Positions 8,615 to 17,811 are shown, numbered from the stretch's first letter. The stretch: 64,000 nt of DNA from Lentisalinibacter sp964427415 (GCA_964427415.1 CAYRUH010000016.1:7783-71782), one strand, 5' to 3'. A program made the numbers and translations. Notes: a model not told the origin generated them from the letters alone.

Positions 8615-9577
8615 TCAGCCAGAGTCGCCCTCCGAGGACATCCGCAGACGATTCAGATAATCAGGCACGCCCGCCTGCACCGGCCGGAACTCGCCGCTGT
8701 AGCCGGCGGCGCGCAGCCGGGTCAGATCCGCCTGCGTGTAACTCTGATAGGCCTCTTTCAGGCCGTTCGGGAAGGGGATGTAACGGATCTCGCCGCGCCC
8801 GTGCCAGTCGATGACGGCGCGGGCGACCTCGTTGAAGGTCTGGGCCCGGCCGGTGCCGGCGTTGTAGATGCCGCTCGCCTCCGGGTGCTGCAGGAACCAG
8901 AGATTGACGGCGACGATGTCGTCCACGTACACGAAGTCCCGCTCCTGCTCGCCGGGCCCGTAGCCGGCACTGCCCTCGAACAGCCGGACCTCGCCGGACT
9001 CCGCCACCTGATTGTGAAAATGCCAGGCGACGCTCGCCATGCCACCCTTGTGGCTCTCCCGCGGACCGTAGACGTTGAAATAGCGCAGCCCCACGATCTG
9101 GCTGCCCGCCTCCGGCAGCAGGCGGCGCACGTAGTGGTCGAACAGCAGCTTGGAGTAGCCGTAGACGTTCAGCGGACGCTCGTGCTCCGCCGTCTCGCTG
9201 AAGCCGGGGACGGCGCCGTAGACGGCCGCCGAGGAGGCGTAGATAAACGGCGTGTTGTGACGCAGGCAGTCGTGCAGAAGCTCGCGGGAGTAACGGAAGT
9301 TGTTCTCCATCATGTAGCGGCCGTCCCACTCGGTGGTGGTGGCGCAGGCGCCCTGATGGAACACCGCCGAGACCCGGCGCCGGTAGCCGCCGGTCTCGAG
9401 CTTCGCCATGAACTCGTCCTTGTCCATGTAGTCGGCCACGTCGAGGTCGGCGAGGTTCTCGAATTTGTGGCCATCGGTCAGATCGTCGACCACCAGAATC
9501 TCCTCGCCCGTGACGCGGTTCAGCCCCCGTACCAGGTTGGAACCGATGAAGCCGGCTCCGCCGGTGACGATGATCAA
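8615..9577 (-). CDS. hldD: ADP-L-glycero-D-manno-heptose 6-epimerase
   Basis: 320 residues. SDR fold with the NAD(P) motif GGAGFIGSNL at the N-terminus, the family marker DDLTDGHKFENLADLDVADYMDK, the catalytic YGYSK (YxxxK), FNVYGPRESHKGGMASV, and a C-terminal RPVQAGVPDYL. It epimerises ADP-D,D-heptose to ADP-L,D-heptose, the donor used by the heptosyltransferases next to it. The start is TTG at 9577, supported by GGGAGG seven bases upstream; no ATG fits the family N-terminus (MIIVTGGAGF). The gene runs directly into waaF. Confidence 0.96.
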   Translation of the reverse strand: MIIVTGGAGFIGSNLVRGLNRVTGEEILVVDDLTDGHKFENLADLDVADYMDKDEFMAKLETGGYRRRVSAVFHQGACATTTEWDGRYMMENNFRYSRELLHDCLRHNTPFIYASSAAVYGAVPGFSETAEHERPLNVYGYSKLLFDHYVRRLLPEAGSQIVGLRYFNVYGPRESHKGGMASVAWHFHNQVAESGEVRLFEGSAGYGPGEQERDFVYVDDIVAVNLWFLQHPEASGIYNAGTGRAQTFNEVARAVIDWHGRGEIRYIPFPNGLKEAYQSYTQADLTRLRAAGYSGEFRPVQAGVPDYLNRLRMSSEGDSG

Positions 9578-9604
9578 GGATGCACCTCCCGTCCCCGGCG
9601 CCGC

Positions 9605-9829
9605 TCAGGCTTCCGCGACTTCATCATCGCGCAGGTAATACTCGGCGCCGCAATACGCGCACTTGGCCTCGCCGGTCTCCTCCACCGGCAGGTAGACCTT
9701 CGGGTGGGAATTCCACAAATACATGCCCGGCATGGGGCAGGACAGCGGCAGATCCGCCCGGGTCACCTCGTAGCGGTGCTCGGCATTCGGCCTGATCAGC
9801 TCCTGATCGACGGTGCCGGATCTTCTCAT
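9605..9829 (-). CDS. Small zinc-finger protein (CHCC-type, COG4391-like)
   Basis: 74 residues with the layout C-(x)n-H-(x)n-CxxC: LSCPMPGMYLWNSHPKVYLP, then KCAYCGAEYYLRDDE. This matches the CHCC zinc-finger family that resembles the NDUFS6 zinc domain. ATG 9829 has an AGAGAGG ribosome site eight bases upstream. It lies between glnE and hldD on the same strand, an arrangement that suggests co-transcription with the LPS genes. Its specific function is not known. Confidence 0.85.
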   Translation of the reverse strand: MRRSGTVDQELIRPNAEHRYEVTRADLPLSCPMPGMYLWNSHPKVYLPVEETGEAKCAYCGAEYYLRDDEVAEA

Positions 9830-9894
9830 CGCTGCAACCTCTCTCTGACCCGTGCGGGCATCGCGCGGAGATCCGCCGGATTATAGCAACCGCC

Positions 9895-12798
9895 TCAACC
9901 GAAGGTCTGCCGCCAGATTCGCCGCACGGCATCGGCCTCGGCGGCAAAGGCATCCGCGGGCACTGTGGAGTCCTGATTATCCAGTGCCAGGTGATGGAGC
10001 CGGCGACGATAGGCCCGGTAGATGTCCTGCAGCGCGAGCGCCGTGGCGCCGTCGAGGATGCCGCAGGTGACCAGCACGCCCAGCTGGCGGACGTTGTCGG
10101 TGTAGTGCAGCAGGGAGCGGTGGCGGTGGGCGTGGGCCAGCACCAGGTACTGGACGATGAACTCGATATCGCCGACGCCGCCGGGATCCCGCTTGATGTC
10201 GAAGGCCCCGGACTTCGCCGAGGAGAGTTCCCGCCACATGCGCTCCCGCATGCCGGTGACCTCCTCCCGCAGGGTGTCCCGCCTGACGGCATGCTGCAGT
10301 ACGTCCACCCGCAGGCTCTCGAACGCCCGGCGCACGGGCGCAGCGCCGGCCACGGCCCGGGTGCGCAGCAGCGCCTGGTGCTCCCAGGTCCAGGCATCGT
10401 CGCGCTGGTAGCGCTCGAGGGCACCGACGGAACTCACCAGCAGACCGGCGCGGCCGCTGGGACGCAGCCGCGTATCCACCTCGTACAGCGCACCCGAGAC
10501 CGTCTGCACGGTGAGCACGTGCACCAGGCGGCGGGCCAGCCGGCCGAAGAAGACCGCGTTGTCCACGCACTTCTCGCCATCGGTCTGCTGATCGTCGCCC
10601 GCGGAATCGTGCACGAACACAAGATCCAGATCCGAGCCGTAGCCGAGCTCGATGCCGCCGAGCTTGCCGTAGCCCACCACTGCGAAACCGGCGCGCCGGC
10701 GCACGCCGTCCACCGTGCACCAGGGCCGACCGTGGCGGGCCACCAGATCTTTCCAGGCCAGCGACAGGGCGCTGGCGACCACCATCTCTGCGATCTCCGT
10801 GAGCCGGTCGCTCACCTTCATGATGGGCAGGCGGCCGCTGAAGTCCGCCACCGCCACCCGGAAGGTGGCCGCCCGCTGGAAACGCGCCAGTTCCTCCACT
10901 GCGGCCTCCGAGTCGTTGGCGCCCACCGCGGAAAGCCGGTTCTCGTATTCCTCCCGCAGATCGGCCGCACCGGGCTCCCGATCCGCGATCCGCGGATCGA
11001 TGAGTTCGTCCATCAGCAGCGGGTGCGCGGCCAGTTCGGTGGCCAGATACGCGCTCTTCGAGACCAGCTCCACCAGCCGCTCCAGGGCTTGACGGTTCTC
11101 CAGCAGCAGGGCCAGGTAGGCGCTGCGGCGCAGCACTGCGCCCAGGATGCCGGTCAGGCGGTGCAGCGCTACGTCCGGTTCGTCCAGATCGCGCAGCCGT
11201 TCCAGCAGCGGCGGCATCAGCTCATCCACACGCTGGCGGGAGATCTCGTCCAGCCGGCGGGTCTCGATGTCGCCGCGCAGGCGGCCCAGCAGCCGCGAGA
11301 AAGCCTGCGCCCCGGCGAAGCCCGCCGCCGCCACGCGCTCCTCCAGCCCGTGCGTATCGGCCGATTCCCACAGCGCCTGCAGCGCCGGCCGCTCGGCCCG
11401 CACGTCCTCGCCGGCGCGGAATACCGTCTCCTCGAAGTGGCCGCCGACGACGGCGCGGACCCGCTCCGTGGCCTCGGCCAGGCTGTACCAGTCGGCATGA
11501 TCCATCACCAGCGCCAGCCGCGCCCGGTCCAGCTCACCGGCCGGGAGATCATGGGTCTGGCGATCACGCATCGCCTGCAGCCGGTTCTCCAGCCGCCGCA
11601 GGAAGCGGTAGGCGTCGAGCAGTTCCCAAACGCTCTCCGCCGGCAGGTAACGCCGCTCGGCCAGCGTCGTCAGCGCGGCGCGCAGTTCCCGGCTTCGCAG
11701 GGCCTGGTCGCTGCCGCCGCGCACCAGCTGCCAGGACTGCGCGATGAACTCGATCTCCCGGATACCACCGGGGCCGAGCTTGACGTTGGCATGCATCTCA
11801 CGGCGCTCGACCTGCGCCCGGATCATCGCTTTCATGGAACGCAGCGACGCGAAGACGCCATAGTCCAGATAACGGCGGTAGACGAACGGCGTCAGCACGT
11901 TCGCCTCGAGTTCGCCCCAGGCGGCCATGCCAACCTCGTCGGACAGTGGTCGCGCCTTGACGTAGGCATAGCGCTCCCAGTCGCGGCCGTGCTGCAGCAG
12001 GTAATTCTCCATGGCCGAGAAGCTCACCACCGGCGGACCGCTGTCGCCGAACGGCCGCAGCCGGATATCGACGCGGAAGACGAATCCGTCAGCCGTCACC
12101 TCGCCGAGCAGCGCCACCACCCGGTGCACCATGCGGCCGAAATACTCCGGCGGTGAAAGAGGCCTCGGCCCATCGCTCTCCTCCGCATCCGCGTAGACGA
12201 AGATCAGATCGATGTCCGAGGAGAAATTCAGCTCCCGGCCTCCCAGCTTGCCCATGGCCATGGCGATCAGGGACACCGGCTGCCCGGCGGCGTCTCGCAC
12301 CACGCCGTGGCGCTCAGCCAGCGCCTCACCGGTCTGGCGTATGGCAGCGATGACCGCGGCATCGGCCAGATCGCTCAGCTCGTGCAGGGTCTCGTCCAGA
12401 GTGGCGAGACCGGCCAGATCCCGCCAGGCGATGCGCGCCATCTCCCGCCGGCGCAGCCGCCGCAGCCGGCGCGCCAGCCCGTCCGGCGGGCCCTCGTCCA
12501 CGGCAGCGGCGACCCCAGCGGCGATTTCACCCGGCTTGCGGGGGCGCTCCAGCTCACCGCCGGCGATCAGCTGCGCGAACTCCTCCGGCTCGGCGCGCAG
12601 TGTGCGGCGCACGAATTCGCTGGCGGCCAGTACCCGCGCGGCGACGGTCTCGCTGCCGGCGGCCTCGATGGCGGAGGCGACCTCGCCGAGGGGCACATCC
12701 AGCGACTTAAGGAACCCATCCAGATCGTCCGCCAGGGGGCCCGGCAGGTCGGCCTCCAGCGAGGCTGACAATGTCCGGATGAGCGCGTCTGCCGCCAT
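9895..12798 (-). CDS. glnE: Bifunctional glutamine synthetase adenylyltransferase/adenylyl-removing enzyme
   Basis: 967 residues, close to the usual family length. Two nucleotidyltransferase modules are both intact: GKLGGRELNFSSDIDLIFVY in the N-terminal de-adenylylating half, and GYGKLGGIELGYGSDLDLVF in the C-terminal adenylylating half, each with the metal-binding DxD. The linker domain carries GGIREIEFIAQ and the second half GGVGDIEFIVQYL. GlnE sets glutamine synthetase activity in response to GlnB. I chose ATG 12798 (MAADALIRTL) because the upstream extension is low-complexity alanine; no strong ribosome site is visible. Divergent from the flavodoxin gene. Confidence 0.97.
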   Translation of the reverse strand: MAADALIRTLSASLEADLPGPLADDLDGFLKSLDVPLGEVASAIEAAGSETVAARVLAASEFVRRTLRAEPEEFAQLIAGGELERPRKPGEIAAGVAAAVDEGPPDGLARRLRRLRRREMARIAWRDLAGLATLDETLHELSDLADAAVIAAIRQTGEALAERHGVVRDAAGQPVSLIAMAMGKLGGRELNFSSDIDLIFVYADAEESDGPRPLSPPEYFGRMVHRVVALLGEVTADGFVFRVDIRLRPFGDSGPPVVSFSAMENYLLQHGRDWERYAYVKARPLSDEVGMAAWGELEANVLTPFVYRRYLDYGVFASLRSMKAMIRAQVERREMHANVKLGPGGIREIEFIAQSWQLVRGGSDQALRSRELRAALTTLAERRYLPAESVWELLDAYRFLRRLENRLQAMRDRQTHDLPAGELDRARLALVMDHADWYSLAEATERVRAVVGGHFEETVFRAGEDVRAERPALQALWESADTHGLEERVAAAGFAGAQAFSRLLGRLRGDIETRRLDEISRQRVDELMPPLLERLRDLDEPDVALHRLTGILGAVLRRSAYLALLLENRQALERLVELVSKSAYLATELAAHPLLMDELIDPRIADREPGAADLREEYENRLSAVGANDSEAAVEELARFQRAATFRVAVADFSGRLPIMKVSDRLTEIAEMVVASALSLAWKDLVARHGRPWCTVDGVRRRAGFAVVGYGKLGGIELGYGSDLDLVFVHDSAGDDQQTDGEKCVDNAVFFGRLARRLVHVLTVQTVSGALYEVDTRLRPSGRAGLLVSSVGALERYQRDDAWTWEHQALLRTRAVAGAAPVRRAFESLRVDVLQHAVRRDTLREEVTGMRERMWRELSSAKSGAFDIKRDPGGVGDIEFIVQYLVLAHAHRHRSLLHYTDNVRQLGVLVTCGILDGATALALQDIYRAYRRRLHHLALDNQDSTVPADAFAAEADAVRRIWRQTFG

Positions 12799-12862
12799 GG
12801 CGGCAGTGTAGCCCGGGCAGCAGGCGGTTGCAGCGGCGGCGGCGCTGGATGACCATGCAGCC

Positions 12863-13330
12863 ATGGCGGACAAACAACTGCTGATCGTCTACCACTCCCA
12901 GTCGGGCACCACCGAACGCATGGCCGAGGCGGTGATACGCGGCGCCCGGCACGAGGGCATCGTGGGCGTGACGGTGCGCGTGCTGGGCGCACTTGAGGCC
13001 GACGCGGACGATGTGCTCTGGAGCGATGCGCTGATCCTCGGCACACCGGAGAACTTCGGTTACATGAGCGGCGGGCTGAAGGTGTTTCTCGACCGGGTCT
13101 ACTATCCCTGCCTCGAGAAGGTCGAGGGCAAGCCGTACGCGCTGTTCGTGCGCGCCGGCAACGACGGCACCGGAGCCGTCACCAGCGTGCAGCGTATCGT
13201 CGCGGGACTGGCGCTGAAGGAGATCCAGCCACCGCTGATCATAGCCGGGGAATTCGACGAGGCGCGCATGGGCGAATGCGAAGAGCTGGGGATGACCGTC
13301 GCCGCCGGGCTGGAAGCCGGCGTGTTCTGA
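12863..13330 (+). CDS. Flavodoxin-like / NAD(P)H-dependent oxidoreductase family protein
   Basis: 155 residues with a flavodoxin fold. LLIVYHSQSGTTERMAEAV is the FMN-phosphate loop; LGTPENFGYMSGGLKVFLDR and ALFVRAGNDGTGAV are the isoalloxazine loops. It probably binds FMN and acts in the cytoplasm in electron transfer or quinone reduction, but the partner is unknown. The start ATG is preceded by no clear ribosome site. It converges on the GGDEF/EAL gene downstream. Confidence 0.8.
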   Translation: MADKQLLIVYHSQSGTTERMAEAVIRGARHEGIVGVTVRVLGALEADADDVLWSDALILGTPENFGYMSGGLKVFLDRVYYPCLEKVEGKPYALFVRAGNDGTGAVTSVQRIVAGLALKEIQPPLIIAGEFDEARMGECEELGMTVAAGLEAGVF

Positions 13331-13354
13331 CGCCCGTCCGCTGCGCACGGGACA

Positions 13355-15550
13355 CTAAGGCGCGCCGGCCGCGACCCGGTCCTCGCGGGCGAGCTCCGCC
13401 AGCACGTCGGCGAGCGGTATCGGCTCGCCGATATGATAGCCCTGTGCGTAGTCGACGCCGAGTTCGCGCACCTTGCGCCGGACGGCTTCGCTGGTCACGT
13501 ACTCCGCCACCGTGGCGAGGCCCATCACCCGGGCCACCTGGGTGATGGCGGCGATCATCGCCTCCGAGACCCGGTTGACCGTCACGTCACGGACAAAACC
13601 GCCGTCGATCTTCAGCGTGTCCACGTCGAAGTGCTTCAGATAGGCGAAGGAGCTGAGGCCGGCACCGAAGTCGTCCAGCGAGAAGCGGCAGCCGAGCTCG
13701 CGCATGGTCGCAATGAAACCGGCGGCACGGTCCATATTGGCGACCGCTGCCGTCTCGGTGATCTCGAAACAGAGCGCGGCAGGCGCCACCCCGCTTGCCT
13801 CCACCCGCTCACGGACGAAGCCGAGGAATTCATCGTCCCCCAGCGACTGGCCGGACAGGTTGATCGCGAGGACGTGGCCGGCGCCGCCGAGCGCCGCGGT
13901 AGCGCCGGAGACCAGTTTCAGGGCGCGGCCGACCACCCAGCGGTCGAGCCGCGGCATGAGCTGGTAGCGTTCGGCCGCGGAGAGAAACTGCTCGGGCGCG
14001 AGCCACTCACCGTCCTCCCCGTGCATGCGCAGCAGCACCTCGTGGTAAGCGCCACCGCCGCCGTTAAGGGGCGCGATGGGCTGAGCGAAGAGCTCGAACT
14101 CGTCCCGATCGAGTGCGTTCTGCAGGTGTGCCACGATGCGGATATCGTCCGCGCGCCGAATGATGCTGCGGTCGTTCTGGTCGTAGATCTCCACGCGGTC
14201 ACGGCCGTGTTCCTTGGCCGCGGTGCAGGCCACCTTCGGTGCCAACAGGGCGGCGGCGGCACCGCCGGAATCCCGGCGCCACGCCGCGACGCCGGCACTC
14301 ACCGTGATGGTGACGGCCTTGTCGCCGCGCAGGTACGAGAGCCGGCGGGCCCGACGGCGCACGTCTTCGGCGAACCCGGCCGCACGCTCCACGTCGCAGC
14401 GGTGCAGCAGGACGCCGAAGTTGTCGCCGGACAGTCGGGTCGCGACGCCGTCATCGGGGACGGCGCGCTGCAACTCGGCCGCGAAGCGGCGCAGGATGTC
14501 GTCGCCGGCGCCGTGGCCGAAGCTGTCGTTCACGAGCTGGAGCTTGTCCAGGTCGAAGATCACCAGGGCGTGGCTGTCCTCGTCCCCGTCCAGCTGCCGG
14601 TAGCTCTCGCGCAGGTGCGCCTCGAAGCCCACCCGATTCACGAGACCGGTGAGGGCATCGTAATAACTCTCCATCACCCGTTCCGCGCGTCTTGCGATCA
14701 GGCTCGCGAAACGCCGTTCCGGCTCACCGAAGCCGCCTCTGTCGATGCGCCCGGCCAGCGCGAAGACACCGCTCACGCGCCCGCCGCGCTCGCGCACCGG
14801 GCAGAGCAGCAACTGATAACCGTCGCCTTTCTGGCGCACTCCGTCAGGCAGGGTCGCAATGTCCAGCACACTCGGCGTGCGGCGGCGGCTCAGGCGCGGC
14901 AGGAAGCGCCGCACGATCACCTCGTCGAGCGCCCGCCGGTTGGCGCTCTTCCAGTTGCGGTGGGTGGCACTGATGCGGATCTGTTTCGAAGGCAGGATCA
15001 GTACGCTGTAGCCCACGCCGAGATGGCGGCCGCAGGCCCGCACGAGACCGGCGAGCTGCGCCTGGCCGTGGGGTGCCTCTTCCAGCTGCTGCTCCAGTTC
15101 GTAGAGCAGGTCCAGCTCGGCGTTGGCGCCGTCGATGTCGGGCTCGCTTGCCTGCGGGCGGCCGGCGAGCAACCCGGAAAGCAGGGGCAGCGCCCGGGAG
15201 ACGATGGCAACCGGCTCGCAGCCGACGGTGCCCTCGCCGGCCCGGCTGCACGCGAGTACGCCGGCGCGTCGGCCGGTCGATTCCTGCAGCGGGAATATGT
15301 GCAGGGCGTCGCCTGCCGGCAGCGTCAGCTTGCGCGGCTCCTCAGACGTCGACGCCGAGTAGAACAACTCCGGAGGCAGGGACACGAGGGCATTCGTCAC
15401 CTGCCGTTCCGGGCCGCCCGCATTGCTCCAGACGAACTGGCCGTCGTCACCATAGAAATCGATGCGGCAGGCGTCCGGCAGCAGGGCCGACAGCAATTCG
15501 CCGACCGCCTGGAAGTCGACGCCCGCAGAGCTTTTCCCGATTCTCTCCAT
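13355..15550 (-). CDS. GGDEF/EAL protein with degenerate GGDEF signature; probable c-di-GMP phosphodiesterase or sensor
   Basis: 731 residues without membrane segments. The first ~290 residues look like two sensory regions (PAS/GAF-like; family not certain). The GGDEF domain starts at DALTGLVNRVGF and has FDLDKLQLVNDSFGHGAGD, but the signature is SGDNF rather than GGDEF, so cyclase activity is unlikely. The EAL domain starts with EVLLRM in place of EALLR and keeps INLSGQSL, FEITET, LDDFGAG, LKIDG and AEYV, that is, the metal and general-base residues. Phosphodiesterase activity is therefore plausible. ATG 15550 is preferred over 15610. It is followed by the convergent flavodoxin gene. Confidence 0.88.
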   Translation of the reverse strand: MERIGKSSAGVDFQAVGELLSALLPDACRIDFYGDDGQFVWSNAGGPERQVTNALVSLPPELFYSASTSEEPRKLTLPAGDALHIFPLQESTGRRAGVLACSRAGEGTVGCEPVAIVSRALPLLSGLLAGRPQASEPDIDGANAELDLLYELEQQLEEAPHGQAQLAGLVRACGRHLGVGYSVLILPSKQIRISATHRNWKSANRRALDEVIVRRFLPRLSRRRTPSVLDIATLPDGVRQKGDGYQLLLCPVRERGGRVSGVFALAGRIDRGGFGEPERRFASLIARRAERVMESYYDALTGLVNRVGFEAHLRESYRQLDGDEDSHALVIFDLDKLQLVNDSFGHGAGDDILRRFAAELQRAVPDDGVATRLSGDNFGVLLHRCDVERAAGFAEDVRRRARRLSYLRGDKAVTITVSAGVAAWRRDSGGAAAALLAPKVACTAAKEHGRDRVEIYDQNDRSIIRRADDIRIVAHLQNALDRDEFELFAQPIAPLNGGGGAYHEVLLRMHGEDGEWLAPEQFLSAAERYQLMPRLDRWVVGRALKLVSGATAALGGAGHVLAINLSGQSLGDDEFLGFVRERVEASGVAPAALCFEITETAAVANMDRAAGFIATMRELGCRFSLDDFGAGLSSFAYLKHFDVDTLKIDGGFVRDVTVNRVSEAMIAAITQVARVMGLATVAEYVTSEAVRRKVRELGVDYAQGYHIGEPIPLADVLAELAREDRVAAGAP

Positions 15551-15715
15551 CCGCGTTCCGTGCGCACGGCGGGCGGCCGGCTGCCACCGGCCATGGTCCG
15601 CCCCGACCATGAATGGTCCGATTTCGGGCCGCGGTTGTCTGTGATGCCCGTCGCAGCACTGCGCGACCGGTCAGCAGCATCGGCCGGCGAGCGCCGGCTG
15701 CTCAGCTTCCCGTTG

Positions 15716-16672
15716 TCAGGGCAGGCCGGCCAGCCACTCGTCGTCCGATCCCTCGGAGACGTCCTCGAACAGGAAGGTGCTGAGGTAGCGCTCGCCGGTA
15801 TCGGGCAGCATGGCCAGCAGCACCGAGCCCTGCGGGGCGGATTCGGCCGCCTTCAGAGCCGCCGCCAGCGTCGCCCCGCCGGACACGCCGGTGAAGATAC
15901 CTTCGTTTTCGGCCAGCGCCCGTGACGTCTTGGCGGCGGTATCGTCGTCGATCGGGATTAGATCGTCGTAGATCTCCCTGTTCAGCACATCAGGCAGGAA
16001 GTCCGGCGTCCAGCCCTGGATCTTGTGGGGGCGCCACTCCTTGCCTGCCAGCAGCTGGGCGGCCTCGGGCTCGGTAGCCACGATGCGCAGATCGGGGCGC
16101 GCCGCCTTCAGCACCTCGCCGGCGCCGGTCATCGTGCCACCGGTGCCATAGCCGGTGACCCAGTAATCGAGCCGGCGGCCGGCGAAGTCGCGGAGGATCT
16201 CCGGGCCGGTGGTACTGCGGTGGAAAGCCGGGTTGGCCGGGTTCTGGAACTGCCGGGCCAGGAACCAGCCCCGCTCGGCGGCCAGTTCCTCGGCGCGGCG
16301 CACCATACCGGTGCCTTTCTCTGCCGCCGGGGTGAGGATGACCTTCGCGCCCAGCGCACGCATGATCTTGCGGCGCTCCACGGAGAAACTCTCGGCCATG
16401 GTGGCGACGAAAGGATAACCCCTGGCCGCGCACACCATCGCCAGCGCGATGCCCGTATTGCCCGAGGTGGCCTCCACCACGGTCTGGCCGGGCTCCAGCT
16501 CGCCGCGCTGTTCGGCGTCGATGATGATGGCGTAGGCCAGTCGGTCCTTCACCGAAGCCATGGGATTGAAGGACTCCACCTTCACATAGACGGTCACGTG
16601 GTCGGGGCCCGTGCGGTGCAGACGCACGACCGGTGTATCACCGATGGTATCGAGTATGCTGTCGTAGATCAT
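15716..16672 (-). CDS. cysK: Cysteine synthase A (O-acetylserine sulfhydrylase)
   Basis: 318 residues of the fold-type II PLP family. The PLP lysine is in NPMASVKDR; the substrate loop EATSGNTGIALAM, the phosphate-binding GYGTGGTMTGAG and the C-terminal GVSGGATLAAAL are all present. The enzyme makes cysteine from O-acetylserine and sulfide in the cytoplasm. It is transcribed divergently from cysB, with a well-formed promoter (TTGACG/TATAGT) in the shared region. A cysM-type B isozyme is possible from sequence alone, but NPMASVKDRLAY fits the A type. Confidence 0.93.
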   Translation of the reverse strand: MIYDSILDTIGDTPVVRLHRTGPDHVTVYVKVESFNPMASVKDRLAYAIIIDAEQRGELEPGQTVVEATSGNTGIALAMVCAARGYPFVATMAESFSVERRKIMRALGAKVILTPAAEKGTGMVRRAEELAAERGWFLARQFQNPANPAFHRSTTGPEILRDFAGRRLDYWVTGYGTGGTMTGAGEVLKAARPDLRIVATEPEAAQLLAGKEWRPHKIQGWTPDFLPDVLNREIYDDLIPIDDDTAAKTSRALAENEGIFTGVSGGATLAAALKAAESAPQGSVLLAMLPDTGERYLSTFLFEDVSEGSDDEWLAGLP

Positions 16673-16702
16673 CGTCGCATCCGGTTATGAACAAGTCCCG
16701 AC

Positions 16703-16730
16703 ACTATAACGGCCGGAAGTAAGTCGTCAA
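16703..16730 (-). promoter_or_regulatory. Probable cysK promoter
   Basis: Read on the minus strand: -35 TTGACG (16725-16730), 16-base spacer, -10 TATAGT (16703-16708), about 30 bases before the cysK ATG at 16672. The -10 hexamer overlaps the left arm of the inverted repeat described next, so a protein bound there could control the promoter. Confidence 0.7.
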
Positions 16731-16769
16731 AAACGATGAAATTCTCTTCGCTTATGCCCGGCCGTTATA
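16705..16769. promoter_or_regulatory. Paired 12-base inverted repeat in the cysK-cysB intergenic region (candidate CysB operator)
   Basis: TATAACGGCCGG at 16705-16716 is repeated exactly, inverted, as CCGGCCGTTATA at 16758-16769. Four more matched bases (TAAG/CTTA) lie inside the repeats. The 41-base space between arms is about four DNA turns. One arm overlaps the cysK -10, the other the region just before cysB. This fits looping or paired binding by the LysR-type CysB, but the match to known CysB sites is only partial (the ATA-rich ends), so the binder is inferred. Confidence 0.5.
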
Positions 16770-16800
16770 TAGAGTAATGAAAACGGAAGCGGACCCAGCC

Positions 16801-17811
16801 ATGAAACTGCAGCAGCTGAGATACCTGCTGGCCATCGTCGATAACGGCCTGAACATCACCGCGGCCTCGGAACGCCTGCATACGTCCCAGCCCGGCGTCA
16901 GCAAGCAGATCCGCCAGCTCGAGGAGGAGCTGGGGCTGGCGCTGTTCGTGCGCAAGGGCAAAAGCCTCGCCGGACTTACCGCCGCCGGCCGGGAGGTGGT
17001 GGTCCGCGCGCGCAGCATCATGCAGGAAGTCGAGAACATCCGCACCGTGGCGGCGAATACCCACCGGGAGACCGAGGGGACGCTGGCCATCGGCACCACC
17101 CACACCCAGGCGCGCTATGTACTGCCGGAGGTGATCCGGCGTTTCCGGGAGCGTTACCCGAACGTTAGCCTGGAGCTGCATCAGGGCACTTCCGAGCAGA
17201 TCGCGGACATGGTGGAGGCCCGCAATCTCGACTTCGCCATCGCCACCGGCGGGGGAGACCTGTTCTCCGATCTGGTCTGCCTGCCCTGCTATCGCTGGGA
17301 CCGCATGATACTGGTGCCACGGGACCATGAGCTGGCACGGCGCGGCGATAAGCCGGGCATCCGGGATCTCGCGCGTTATCCGCTGGTCACCTACGTGTTC
17401 AGCTTCAGCGGCGAATCATCCCTGAAGCGGGCGTTCGCCGCGGAGGGACTGGAGCCCGACGTGGTGTTCACGGCCCGTGACGCGGACGTGATCAAGACTT
17501 ACGTGCGCATGGGCATGGGTGTCGGCATCGTCGCCGCCATGGCTCACGATTGCGCGGACCGGGAAGACCTGGTCGCGATCGACGCAGCCGGCCTGTTCCC
17601 GCGCAGCACCACCTGGATCGGCTTTCGCCGCGACACGGTGCTCAAGCGCTATATGCGGGAATTCATGCTGCTGTTCGCCCCGCACCTGACCGGGCGGCTG
17701 GTGGAGCGCTGCCTGGCAGCGCCGGACCAGGACGCCGTGGATCTGTTGTTCGCGGATAGGGAACTGCCCCTGCGCGGCGGCTGCCCTGAAGGCTACTCTG
17801 CCGCCGCCTGA
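16801..17811 (+). CDS. cysB: CysB-type LysR transcriptional regulator
   Basis: The start MKLQQLRYLLAIVDNGLNIT is almost the CysB family N-terminus. The winged helix (SERLHTSQPGVSKQIRQLEEEL) is followed by the effector domain with TTHTQARYVLPEVIRRF, QGTSEQIADMV and TGGGDLF, which line the sulfate/O-acetylserine pocket in CysB. CysB activates sulfur assimilation when acetylserine is present. ATG 16801 is chosen for homology and GGA eight bases upstream; an ATG at 16777 would add eight residues. It is divergent from cysK, a likely target. Confidence 0.93.
   Translation: MKLQQLRYLLAIVDNGLNITAASERLHTSQPGVSKQIRQLEEELGLALFVRKGKSLAGLTAAGREVVVRARSIMQEVENIRTVAANTHRETEGTLAIGTTHTQARYVLPEVIRRFRERYPNVSLELHQGTSEQIADMVEARNLDFAIATGGGDLFSDLVCLPCYRWDRMILVPRDHELARRGDKPGIRDLARYPLVTYVFSFSGESSLKRAFAAEGLEPDVVFTARDADVIKTYVRMGMGVGIVAAMAHDCADREDLVAIDAAGLFPRSTTWIGFRRDTVLKRYMREFMLLFAPHLTGRLVERCLAAPDQDAVDLLFADRELPLRGGCPEGYSAAA

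Noticed and set aside
9991..12156. 721-codon open frame opposite glnE
   Set aside because: Antisense frame kept open by high GC; glnE on the other strand has all family motifs, while this frame has no recognisable domain.
13433..15925. 830-codon open frame opposite the GGDEF/EAL gene
   Set aside because: His/Gly/Val-rich antisense product with no family features; the opposing frame has conserved GGDEF/EAL residues.
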